The notes: generated by a model not told the origin, from the sequence alone. DNA of 7,565 bases from Methanothrix sp. (GCA_028708055.1 JAQVZT010000119.1:1-7565); one strand, 5' to 3'; shown: positions 1 to 6,115, counted from the first letter of the stretch. Numbers and translations: made by a program.

Positions 1-409
1 GGTTGAGGTCGATTCCCAGAGCGGCGATGAGCAGTATCAGGTCGGCCTGCACCTCACCCAGCTGCCTCTCGTCGAAGATGAAGTCCTTTCGCAGGACAGG
101 AAGACCGGCCCGGCGGGCGATGAGTGCGTTCTGCAGAGATCCTCTGAAGTTGGTGGGCTCGGTGAGAACAGAGATTGCGCAGGCATTGTTCTGGCCGTAG
201 GTCCCGGCATAGAAAGCCACCTCATCCGGCGCGAGGGCCCGGCCCAGTGCCTTGGGCTTGATCTCGGCGATGATGGGAATGATGCCGCGCCCCTTCACAG
301 CCAGAGCTGATCTGACAAGATCCCGCTGCTCTGACCTCGGCCAGGCAGTGGCCGCAGCAAAGCCCCTTTCTCGGGAAGCGGCCAGGATTCCATCTATCAG
401 CGAGTGCAT
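1..409 (-). CDS. trpC: Indole-3-glycerol-phosphate synthase, N-terminal part (cut by window edge)
   Basis: This cytosolic TIM-barrel enzyme closes the ring of 1-(2-carboxyphenylamino)-1-deoxyribulose 5-phosphate, releasing CO2 and water to give indole-3-glycerol phosphate. Only the first 136 codons are present, about half of the usual 250-260. Visible family motifs are IIAEIKPK (residues 46-53, with the Glu49/Lys51 pair), ISVLTEPTNFRGSL (79-92), LPVLRKDFIFDE (103-114, catalytic Lys108) and ADLILLIAA (122-130). The SPS stretch that normally follows the Glu-x-Lys motif reads ALG here, so the usually conserved serine is Ala54. The ATG lies inside the end of trpG (13-nt overlap), with a GAGG ribosome site at 420-423. 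It is the last operon gene visible; trpB and trpA probably follow to the left. The frame is open to the edge and the family assignment is firm. Confidence 0.95.
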   Translation of the reverse strand, partial: MHSLIDGILAASRERGFAAATAWPRSEQRDLVRSALAVKGRGIIPIIAEIKPKALGRALAPDEVAFYAGTYGQNNACAISVLTEPTNFRGSLQNALIARRAGLPVLRKDFIFDERQLGEVQADLILLIAALGIDLN

Positions 410-993
410 GCTGCTACATCCTCTATCCAGTTGCGGATCAGCTTCTTGCCGGAGGGAGTGAGAACCGACTCGGGATGAAACTGCAGTCCGCAATGGGGCC
501 GATTGTTATGCCTGACGCTCATGATCACTCCATCAGCCGTCCTGGCGGCGACCACAAGCTCAGGTGACAGCTTTTCGATAGCCAACGAGTGATACCGCCC
601 TCCGACGATGGGATTTTCCACTCCCCGGAATATGCCCAGGCCGTCATGCTCAATGAGCGATGTCTTGCCGTGCAACGGCTTTGTGTGGGATATTGTTCCT
701 CCGTAGGCGATGTTCATGGCCTGATGACCCAGGCAGACCCCCAGTATGGGAGTGCTGCCGAACTGCTTGATTATCTCCAGGCAGCTCCCGATATCCCGCG
801 GGTTGGCAGGATGGCCCGGTCCCGGAGATATCACAATTCCCAGGGGCTTCATGGCCGCCACCTCTGCCAGAGTTATGCGGTTGGATCGGACCTCCGTCGC
901 TTCATAAAACTGGGAGACATAATCCACCAGATTCCAGACAAAGGAGTCCTGGTTATCCACAAACAGGATCGGTCGGACGTGGCCTGCCGTCAT
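397..993 (-). CDS. trpG: Anthranilate synthase component II (glutamine amidotransferase)
   Basis: TrpG hydrolyses glutamine and channels ammonia to TrpE for anthranilate formation from chorismate. The 198-residue protein is a complete class I (triad) glutamine amidotransferase. It shows VDNQDSFVWNL at 12-22, SPGPGHP at 56-62, the nucleophile motif GVCLGHQ at 85-91 (Cys87), RYHSL at 133-137, and GLQFHPES at 169-176 (His173 and Glu175). Nothing is fused to it, so this is a stand-alone subunit and not a TrpG-TrpD fusion as in some enterobacteria. The ATG overlaps the trpE stop as ATGA, the usual arrangement for translational coupling. A G-rich site (GGGGGT) lies about 8 nt upstream. PabA of folate synthesis has the same fold, but the position directly behind trpE within a trp operon favours TrpG. 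Confidence 0.96.
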   Translation of the reverse strand: MTAGHVRPILFVDNQDSFVWNLVDYVSQFYEATEVRSNRITLAEVAAMKPLGIVISPGPGHPANPRDIGSCLEIIKQFGSTPILGVCLGHQAMNIAYGGTISHTKPLHGKTSLIEHDGLGIFRGVENPIVGGRYHSLAIEKLSPELVVAARTADGVIMSVRHNNRPHCGLQFHPESVLTPSGKKLIRNWIEDVAACTR

Positions 994-2444
994 ACTGCTA
1001 CCCCCAACGCCCTCTTCATTGCCGCCATCTTCCTTTCCGTCTCCATAAACTCCTTTTCCGGCTCAGAGTCTGCCACTATCCCCGCTCCTGCCTGAACCCT
1101 GGCCACCTTGTCCTTGATGAGAACGCTTCTGATGGCTATGGCAAAGTCGGAGCTGCCGTCTATGGAGAAGTAGCCTATTCCTCCGCCGTAGATTCCCCGG
1201 GGCGTGCCTTCCAGGTCGTCGATGATCTCCATGGCCCTCAGCTTGGGCGCTCCGGAGAGAGTTCCTGCCGGAAAGACCGATCGGGCAGCATCAAACTGGT
1301 CGCACTCCTCTCTCAGCTCCCCGGAGACGGTGGTCTCAATATGCTGCACATGGGAGTACTTGAGCACGGACATAAAATCGTCCACCTGCACTGTGCCGGA
1401 ACGGCAAACGCTTCGCACATCGTTTCGTCCCAGGTCCACCAGCATGACGTGCTCCGCCCTCTCCTTCTCGTCTCCCAGCATTATCTTCGCATACCTGTCG
1501 TCTTCATCTCTCGTCCTTCCCCTCGGGCAAGTGCCGGCGATGGGATTGACCCTTAATTTCCGGTCGTAGGTGTTGAAGAGTGTCTCAGGCGAGGCTCCCA
1601 CAATTGCCAGGTCGCCGAACTCGAAGAGATAGGTATAGGGGCTGGGATTGATGCTGCGCAGCTTCCTGTAGAGTTTGACTGAGTCAGGGCACTCTATTTC
1701 CGTTGACCGGGCCAGTACTATCTGGAAGATGTCGCCATCCCGAATGTGCTCCTTCGCCTTGCGCACCGCAGCTTCATACTGCTCTTTGCCGCCCGCAGAT
1801 AGCACCCGGCCTGCGAAATTCAGGTCCTCAGCCTGATCATAGTCGGGATCTATTCCTCCGATGGTCTCAATCAGGTTCACCTTGGGTCCGGGCAGGATGG
1901 GGGCGATGGTGAAGTAGACCTTGCGTGTGAGGTGGTCGAAGATGAAGGTGCTCTCTGCCAGACACAGCTCTGCATCCGGGGCATCAGAAGAGGATTTTCT
2001 GCCCAGGCGCTCTTTTACCAGATCGTAGGCCAGATAGCCGATCCCTCCCCCGGTGAAGACCTGCCTGCCGAAGCTGTTGGGCATGCCCCGGCTGCAGGGA
2101 ATCGCCGCTCGAAGAGCATCAAAGAGGTCGTAGCCCTCCTTAATGGGCCCCTCCAGGATCGATCCATTCTTCTGCACATCAGCGCAGCGGCTGAGCCTCT
2201 CCTCGATGGGGCCCATGCCTCCGCTGTAAAATTGCATGCGCAGGAAGCGGTTCTTCACAGATACTACCGCGGAAGGATCTGCTCCCACGAAGGAGAACCG
2301 GGCTTTTTGGCCGGACTTTTCCACCGACTCCAGAAGGTAGGGATACCTCCGGCTTCGCAGAGCCAGGTAGAGGGAAAGGGGGGCGTCAACGCTTACCTTG
2401 TCGGTCACATCCACGTAGATCGGCTCTACTGGTGAGGTGGACAT
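990..2444 (-). CDS. trpE: Anthranilate synthase component I
   Basis: TrpE converts chorismate to anthranilate with ammonia from TrpG; this is the committed and normally feedback-controlled step of tryptophan synthesis. The 484-residue protein has the complete chorismate-binding fold: NPSPY 266-270, GASPE 283-287, PIAGT 301-305, DLGRNDV 337-343, HIETTVSG 368-375, FPAGTLSGAPK 391-401, and QAGAGIVADSEPEKEF 451-466. The N-terminal LLES motif (37-40) matches the tryptophan-binding site of feedback-inhibited enzymes, so end-product inhibition is likely. Two small departures from the commonest motif forms are Cys306 after PIAGT (usually Arg, Lys or Ala) and Arg344 after NDV (usually Gly). The ATG sits 19 nt inside the end of trpF, and an excellent ribosome site (GGGAGGTGA, around 2449-2457) supports it. 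PabB or isochorismate synthase is less likely given LLES and the operon. Confidence 0.97.
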   Translation of the reverse strand: MSTSPVEPIYVDVTDKVSVDAPLSLYLALRSRRYPYLLESVEKSGQKARFSFVGADPSAVVSVKNRFLRMQFYSGGMGPIEERLSRCADVQKNGSILEGPIKEGYDLFDALRAAIPCSRGMPNSFGRQVFTGGGIGYLAYDLVKERLGRKSSSDAPDAELCLAESTFIFDHLTRKVYFTIAPILPGPKVNLIETIGGIDPDYDQAEDLNFAGRVLSAGGKEQYEAAVRKAKEHIRDGDIFQIVLARSTEIECPDSVKLYRKLRSINPSPYTYLFEFGDLAIVGASPETLFNTYDRKLRVNPIAGTCPRGRTRDEDDRYAKIMLGDEKERAEHVMLVDLGRNDVRSVCRSGTVQVDDFMSVLKYSHVQHIETTVSGELREECDQFDAARSVFPAGTLSGAPKLRAMEIIDDLEGTPRGIYGGGIGYFSIDGSSDFAIAIRSVLIKDKVARVQAGAGIVADSEPEKEFMETERKMAAMKRALGVAV

Positions 2445-3067
2445 GCTCTCACCTCCCTGATGAATGAGACGATCTTTTCCGGGTCCTTCCTGCCAGAGGT
2501 CTCAAGACCGCTGGAGGCGTCAACCGCATAGGGGCCGACCTTCTTTATGGCCGCAGCCACGTTGGCGGGGTTCAGGCCTCCTGCCAGTATCACCGGCACA
2601 TTCAGGCTACTCACAATCTCAGCGCTCCGGTTCCAGTCATGAACTGCTCCTGTTCCCCCCAGCTTTCCGTTACATAGAGTGTCCAGTAGAATGGCATCGG
2701 CACTGGTGGCATATTTCGATATCTCCTCCAGCTTCAAGTCTGCGGCTACGGTTGCCACCAGTTTCTGGGACACCCTGCCCTTCAGCTCCGCCATCTCCCC
2801 GGCGCTCAGGGATCCGTGCACCTGCAAGACATCCGCGCCGGTCTCTTCGGCCAGATGCACCGCCTTTTCCAAGCCGTCCGGTGCGATCACCGCCACGCTC
2901 TTGGTGAAGATAGGCACCTTTTTAATCAGAACCGCGGCGTCGCCCGCAGAGAGGCGGTGCCTTGAGTCGTCTATCTCCACAATGAATCCCACTCCATCAG
3001 CTCCTGCGAGAACTGCCTGATCGAGCTCTGTGCTGTTCATGATCCCACAGACCTTTACCCTGGTCAC
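2426..3067 (-). CDS. trpF: Phosphoribosylanthranilate isomerase
   Basis: TrpF performs the Amadori rearrangement of N-(5-phosphoribosyl)anthranilate to the ribulose form used by TrpC. The 213-residue TIM-barrel protein is complete. It has the N-terminal VKVCGI motif (4-9, general-base Cys7), GADGVGFI (22-29), LQVHG (81-85), ILLDT (126-130, general-acid Asp129), PVILAGGLNP (158-167), and the phosphate-binding end VDASSGLE (182-189). The start is GTG, overlapping the trpD stop as GTGA, with GGAG 8 nt upstream. The stop is TAG. It is a separate protein, not fused to TrpC as in E. coli, and its position between trpD and trpE fits coordinated expression of the pathway. Confidence 0.96.
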   Translation of the reverse strand: MTRVKVCGIMNSTELDQAVLAGADGVGFIVEIDDSRHRLSAGDAAVLIKKVPIFTKSVAVIAPDGLEKAVHLAEETGADVLQVHGSLSAGEMAELKGRVSQKLVATVAADLKLEEISKYATSADAILLDTLCNGKLGGTGAVHDWNRSAEIVSSLNVPVILAGGLNPANVAAAIKKVGPYAVDASSGLETSGRKDPEKIVSFIREVRACPPHQ

Positions 3068-4089
3068 AGAAACCGCTCCAGCTTCTCTGGCTCACCATTC
3101 ATCTTAGTCATCCTTTTCAGGAGACTCAGGGCCTTTCCAGTATCTATTGCCTCTTCAGCCATATTTGCTCCCTCTTTGAGGCTCATGGCCTTTCCGGAGA
3201 TGTAGATTGCCGCTCCCGCGTTCATGGCGATGATGTCTCTGGCCGGCGACCGCTCGCCTTTCATCACCGCCACCAGCTTTCTGGCGTTCTCCTCAGGCAG
3301 GCCGCCAGCGATATCCTGAGGCCTGGAGAGCGGATAGCCCAGATCCTGGGGCATCAGTCGGTAGCTTTTCACAGTTCCTTCTTTCAGCTCCGAGATCATC
3401 GTCTCGCCGGTGTTGGTGATCTCATCCATGCCCATGCCGTGCACCACCAGGGCTCTTTCCGCTCCCAGCATCAGAAATACCCTGGCGAGCTTTTCGCATA
3501 GAAGAGGATCATAGACACCCATGAGCTGCGCTTTTGCCCCTGCGGGATTGGTGAGCGGCCCCAGGATATTGAAGACGGTGCGCAGGCCCAGTTCGCGCCG
3601 GATCGGTGCCACGCGCTTCATGGCCGGATGAAATATTGGGGCGAGCATGAATCCCAGACCCAGTATCTCGATCATCTCCTCCACTGCTTCCGGCCTGGGG
3701 CTGATGTTGACCCCCAGCTCCGAGAGAACATTGGCGCTGCCGCATTTCGAACTCATTGCGTAGTTTCCGTGCTTGGCTACAGGCACGCTGCAGGCGGCGG
3801 CAACTATCGCCGCAGCCGTGCTCACGTTGATGGAGTTGGAGGCGTCTCCCCCCGTACCGCAGGTATCGACGAGAGTGCCCTTGACCTTGGGGCGGATGCC
3901 TATCGCTGAATTTCGCATCTTTCTGGCAAAGCCTGCAATCTCTGAAATGGATTCGCCTTTCATGCGCAGAGCAACCAGAAGAGCGCCTATCTGGGCGTCT
4001 GTGGCGCTGCTGAAGATCTCGCCCATGAGGGCTTCGGCCTCCTCCTGAGAAAGGTCGCGCCCTTCCAAGATGGCTTGAAGGTAACTCAA
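3064..4089 (-). CDS. trpD: Anthranilate phosphoribosyltransferase (TTG start preferred)
   Basis: TrpD transfers the phosphoribosyl group of PRPP to anthranilate. With the preferred start the protein has 341 residues, normal for the family. An N-terminal helical domain leads into the PRPP site DTCGTGGD (75-82), NVST (88-91), KHGN (106-109) and SSKCGSA (113-119). These are followed by anthranilate-binding IRRELGLRT (163-171), NILGPLTNPA (174-183) and HGMGMDEIT (217-225). The frame is open upstream to an ATG at 4143, but that would add 18 residues absent from typical homologues and would start next to the likely TATA box. TTG at 4087-4089 has GGTGAT (4094-4099) 4 nt ahead, an exact match to part of the archaeal ribosome-binding consensus. 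GTG at 4096-4098 is in frame but has no such site. It is the first operon gene, and its stop overlaps trpF by 4 nt. The function is secure; the start is less so. Confidence 0.93.
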   Translation of the reverse strand: MSYLQAILEGRDLSQEEAEALMGEIFSSATDAQIGALLVALRMKGESISEIAGFARKMRNSAIGIRPKVKGTLVDTCGTGGDASNSINVSTAAAIVAAACSVPVAKHGNYAMSSKCGSANVLSELGVNISPRPEAVEEMIEILGLGFMLAPIFHPAMKRVAPIRRELGLRTVFNILGPLTNPAGAKAQLMGVYDPLLCEKLARVFLMLGAERALVVHGMGMDEITNTGETMISELKEGTVKSYRLMPQDLGYPLSRPQDIAGGLPEENARKLVAVMKGERSPARDIIAMNAGAAIYISGKAMSLKEGANMAEEAIDTGKALSLLKRMTKMNGEPEKLERFL

Positions 4090-4093
4090 ATTA

Positions 4094-4099
4094 ATCACC
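4094..4099 (-). promoter_or_regulatory. Ribosome binding site deciding the trpD start
   Basis: The minus strand reads GGTGAT, complementary to the 3' end of archaeal 16S rRNA (the second half of GGAGGTGAT). It lies 4 nt before TTG 4087-4089. The spacing relative to the full consensus is almost the same as in trpE. This supports TTG, rather than GTG 4098 or ATG 4143, as the trpD start. Confidence 0.6.
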
Positions 4100-4128
4100 A
4101 GTATAATGTATAATTTTGTACTATACTG
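4099..4128. promoter_or_regulatory. Candidate trp operator: 30-bp interrupted palindrome
   Basis: CAGTATA at 4099-4105 is matched by TATACTG at 4122-4128, a perfect 7-bp inverted repeat around a 16-bp AT-rich centre. Within it, GTATAAT occurs twice in tandem on the plus strand (4101-4107 and 4108-4114). The element begins about where transcription should start, given the TATA-like box at 4146-4153, and ends on the first base of the trpD ribosome site. A repressor bound here could block both the polymerase and the leader. In RNA it could instead form a weak 7-bp stem with a 16-nt loop. The operator role is inferred. Confidence 0.45.
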
Positions 4129-4145
4129 AGTTAAAAAGTACATTG

Positions 4146-4153
4146 TATTTAAA
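4146..4153 (-). promoter_or_regulatory. TATA-like box of the trp operon
   Basis: The minus strand reads TTTAAATA, a reasonable archaeal TATA-like element. A start 24-27 nt downstream would fall near 4123-4127, giving a leader of roughly 35 nt before the TTG start of trpD. An alternative AT-rich element (TTTATAAG, near 4227-4234) would give a leader longer than 100 nt. Confidence 0.45.
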
Positions 4154-4259
4154 GATTATGCGCTGTAGCTCAAATAATAACATATTCCTTTTAAGTCCGC
4201 GAAGCTATGGTGAATCAAGATAAATCTTATAAAATTCTAATTATAAATAAAATATTTTT

Positions 4260-4268
4260 AAAAAAAAA
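4260..4268 (-). terminator. Oligo-T terminator after the small unknown gene
   Basis: The minus strand carries nine consecutive T residues starting directly after the TAA stop of the 92-codon gene. Archaeal RNA polymerase terminates at such tracts without a GC-rich stem. It separates this gene from the trp promoter about 110 bp downstream, so the two are probably independent transcripts. Confidence 0.55.
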
Positions 4269-4547
4269 TTACCACTTACCGGATTCAATTGCTGCAAGTT
4301 TGTCCAATAACTGAGCTATGGCCTCTGGACCTAACTTATTCTTTCGACATATCTTCAGGACACGAGACAATTCAGTATTTTCATCCGTCCCAGTCAGCTG
4401 GGAGGCATGTAGTTCTGCGGCATCCAGCCCTTTTGACAGTACGATCTCTCTGATCTCATTGATTACCGGTCCTGTTATGCAGGTCTTTGTTGTGCCAATC
4501 TCCTCGATAGCCTTTCCCATATTTTCCATTTCTTTTGAGCTGAGCAT
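4269..4547 (-). CDS. Small protein of unknown function, 92 residues
   Basis: I do not recognise this family. The product is soluble, charged and probably mostly helical, with no signal peptide or membrane segment. A first helical stretch (about 2-20) is followed by TTKTCITGP (19-27), a helix with IREIVLSKGLDAAELHASQ, and a C-terminal helix ending in AIAQLLDKLAAIES. Two cysteines are present but no metal-binding spacing. An upstream in-frame ATG (4566-4568) would add seven residues, but GAGGTG at 4557-4562 lies 9 nt before ATG 4545-4547, so I chose the shorter form. A clear TATA-like box lies about 50 bp upstream and a T9 tract follows the stop, giving a complete small transcription unit. It sits directly upstream of the trp operon on the same strand; a link to tryptophan regulation is possible but unproven. 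Confidence 0.75.
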   Translation of the reverse strand: MLSSKEMENMGKAIEEIGTTKTCITGPVINEIREIVLSKGLDAAELHASQLTGTDENTELSRVLKICRKNKLGPEAIAQLLDKLAAIESGKW

Positions 4548-4556
4548 GCTTCTCGC

Positions 4557-4562
4557 CACCTC
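4557..4562 (-). promoter_or_regulatory. Ribosome binding site of the small unknown gene
   Basis: The minus strand reads GAGGTG, 9 nt ahead of ATG 4545-4547. It would lie inside the coding region if the upstream ATG at 4566-4568 were used, which argues for the shorter 92-codon form. Confidence 0.6.
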
Positions 4563-4595
4563 GACCATTTAAATTTATACATATCGTTGGCCGAG

Positions 4596-4604
4596 AATAA
4601 ATAT
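4596..4604 (-). promoter_or_regulatory. TATA-like box of the small unknown gene
   Basis: The minus strand reads ATATTTATT, preceded by purine-rich CAAAAG that could act as a BRE. A start about 26 nt downstream falls near 4574 and leaves a leader of roughly 27 nt containing the GAGGTG ribosome site. Confidence 0.55.
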
Positions 4605-4856
4605 CTTTTGAATAGTTTGGCTCTTATTCGAGAAATGGCAATGCTGATGGCTATGTCTTTCCAGCTCCGCGCTCATCCTCTCCTTTATCATGGCCGACCT
4701 TTTTTCCTGCCCTGCATTTCCTTTCATCGGGCTTTTCCTCATCGATATCTGACAAATCCGCTCCGCACATGTCCTCTGATTTTTATCCCTGATCTATAAA
4801 GAGGTGTTTTCCGGGCACCGCAAAACCTATTATCCCAGGGATGATTTCGACTATCC
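4605..4856. other. Divergent intergenic region, no gene called
   Basis: About 250 bp separate the promoter of the minus-strand unknown gene from the plus-strand EF-Tu-like gene. An open frame of 70 codons (4587-4799, plus) has no ribosome site, overlaps the minus-strand promoter and has no recognisable sequence, so it is not called. TATCCC occurs at 4784-4789 and again at 4831-4836; the second copy is part of the short palindrome ATCCCAGGGAT (4832-4842). I see no tRNA and no convincing small RNA. Confidence 0.5.
4793..4800 (+). promoter_or_regulatory. TATA-like box of the EF-Tu-like gene
   Basis: The plus strand reads TCTATAAA. Transcription about 26 nt downstream would start near 4822, giving a leader of roughly 35 nt before ATG 4857. 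The ribosome site is weak (GGGATGAT at 4838-4845). Confidence 0.4.
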
Positions 4857-5816
4857 ATGGCGAATCTCAATGTGGCGATCCTGGGGTCCCTCGAATATGG
4901 CAAAGAGTTGGGAAAGAAGGGCACTGCCAGCGACCTTGCATTTTACAACCTGAAAAAGGGACAGAACACAGTCACCTTCATAGAGCCGACACGCTATCCT
5001 GAGAGGCTGGCGCCGCTCTTCTACGCGGTCTCCATGGCTCAGAAGGCCCTGCTGATTGTAGAGCAGCTCAATCCCGCTTTCGGCGAGTCGGTCATCATGC
5101 TGGACTCGATAGGAGTAAAAGAAGGATATGTGATCCTGAAAAATTACCTCTCTCGCGAGCAGATCGCCCCCTTCATCAAGGGAACGGTTGTGGATGGCTA
5201 TGAGCTGCTGGAGGACGACAATAACCTTCTGCGCGAGAGGCTCATTGAGGACGCGGGCAAGATCGATTCGCCGCAGGGCGCAGAAACGGGAACGCTGCCC
5301 GTGGACCACTTTTTCAATGTGCGCGGCATCGGCACAGTAGTTTTGGGCTCCATTGCCGAGGGCAGCATCAAGAAGCACGACGTTCTCATGGTTCTGCCTG
5401 GAGAGAAGACTGCTCAGGTGCGCTCCATTCAGAAGCATGATGAGGACTTCGATACTGCGGGCATAGGGGAGAGGACGGGCATAGCCCTCAAAGGCGTCGA
5501 GGTAGATGATCTGGATAGGGGGACTATCCTCACCAACGATAAAACCATCAAGCAGGTCTCATCGATCTCTGCCAGGGCATCTCTCGTCAAATACTGGCCA
5601 TCGCCTCTGAAGGAAGGGATGGTCCTTCATATCGGTCACTGGATGCAGTATGTGCCGGCAAGGGTTGAGGCGGCATCAGCTGAAGGGGACTGGCACAAAG
5701 CGGTCCTCGAGCTGAAGCTGGATAAGATGCTCGTCTACCGGCCGGGAGCAAAGGCGGTTCTAACCTATCCGGAGGGCGGAAAGCTCAGGGTGGTAGGCAC
5801 GATAGACCTGCCTTGA
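4857..5816 (+). CDS. EF-Tu/SelB-like protein with a degenerate G domain
   Basis: This 319-residue protein has the layout of a translational GTPase: G-like domain (about 1-112), linker (113-146), EF-Tu domain-2 beta barrel (about 147-240) and a C-terminal barrel-like region. Domain 2 is clearest: LPVDHFFNVRGIGTVVLGSI (147-166) and ALKGVEVDDLDRGTIL match the corresponding EF-Tu/SelB strands. The G domain is broken. The P-loop reads GSLEYGKEL (10-18), so GK is followed by Glu instead of Thr. TFIEPTRYPE (40-49) stands where TFxDxPGHE is expected, and LKNYLS (94-99) replaces NKxD. Only about 24 residues separate P-loop and G3, so switch I is largely missing. GTP hydrolysis is therefore unlikely. 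EF-Tu-like paralogues of this kind occur in methanogens, but I know of no assigned function. The next gene follows after 11 nt. A true SelB or EF-1 alpha is excluded by the lost motifs and short length. Confidence 0.88.
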   Translation: MANLNVAILGSLEYGKELGKKGTASDLAFYNLKKGQNTVTFIEPTRYPERLAPLFYAVSMAQKALLIVEQLNPAFGESVIMLDSIGVKEGYVILKNYLSREQIAPFIKGTVVDGYELLEDDNNLLRERLIEDAGKIDSPQGAETGTLPVDHFFNVRGIGTVVLGSIAEGSIKKHDVLMVLPGEKTAQVRSIQKHDEDFDTAGIGERTGIALKGVEVDDLDRGTILTNDKTIKQVSSISARASLVKYWPSPLKEGMVLHIGHWMQYVPARVEAASAEGDWHKAVLELKLDKMLVYRPGAKAVLTYPEGGKLRVVGTIDLP

Positions 5817-5827
5817 GATGAACAGAT

Positions 5828-6067
5828 ATGAATAATAGCCGCATTATTCAAAAGGTCGTTGCCCTGGCAATGGTGCTTGTAGGGCTGCTCAGCATGCTGG
5901 TAGCCTGGCAGCTTCTGCTGGTATCCGACATCCACAGCACAACCGTCGTCGTCCTGGAGATGGGGGGGGTTGCAGTCTGTATGGCTGGCTACTTCCTCTG
6001 GCGAAGGGTTAGAATGGCGGAAAAAGAGGAACAGAAGCAGACCCTGGCATTGCAGTCTGCACCCTGA
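5828..6067 (+). CDS. Small two-helix membrane protein, unknown function
   Basis: The 79-residue product has two hydrophobic segments, about residues 10-32 and 39-58, joined by a short loop (SDIHSTT). It ends in a charged, probably cytoplasmic tail beginning WRRVR and rich in Glu, Lys and Gln. Arg5 and Lys9 before the first segment and the arginines after the second suggest both termini are inside. No catalytic motif is visible and I do not recognise the family. The ATG lies 11 nt after the stop of the EF-Tu-like gene, with GAGATGA (5815-5821) as a near-consensus ribosome site, so the two are very probably co-transcribed. A T10 tract follows 38 nt after the stop. The shared transcript suggests, but does not prove, a common role at the membrane. 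Confidence 0.75.
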   Translation: MNNSRIIQKVVALAMVLVGLLSMLVAWQLLLVSDIHSTTVVVLEMGGVAVCMAGYFLWRRVRMAEKEEQKQTLALQSAP

Positions 6068-6105
6068 TAAGCTCGCTGGCAATAACGCAAACCCGATTAT
6101 TCTAA

Positions 6106-6115
6106 TTTTTTTTTT
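6106..6115 (+). terminator. T10 terminator of the EF-Tu-like/membrane-protein unit
   Basis: Ten consecutive T residues on the plus strand lie 38 nt after the stop of the small membrane protein gene, with no strong stem ahead, as is usual for archaeal termination. Confidence 0.6.

Noticed and set aside
589..1095. 168-codon plus-strand open frame opposite trpG and trpE
   Set aside because: It is a shadow of two strongly conserved genes, with no ribosome site and no family resemblance.
1932..2435. 167-codon plus-strand open frame opposite trpE
   Set aside because: It is antisense to a complete, motif-rich trpE and is explained by the codon bias of that gene.
4121..4183. Possible 20-codon leader peptide upstream of trpD (ATG at 4181-4183, minus strand)
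   Set aside because: It contains no Trp codon, runs across the likely TATA-like box, and no attenuator-type alternative hairpins are visible, so ribosome-mediated trp attenuation is not supported.
4636..4780. C/D-box small RNA suggested by TGATGG near 4641 and CTGA motifs near 4748 and 4776
   Set aside because: The C box is imperfect, the spacing between boxes is far too long for an archaeal C/D RNA, and no terminal stem is seen.
4587..4799. 70-codon plus-strand open frame in the divergent intergenic region
   Set aside because: It has no ribosome site, overlaps the minus-strand TATA-like box, and has an uneven composition without a recognisable domain.
4851..5438. 195-codon minus-strand open frame opposite the EF-Tu-like gene
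   Set aside because: It is a shadow frame; the plus-strand reading has clear EF-Tu domain-2 similarity.
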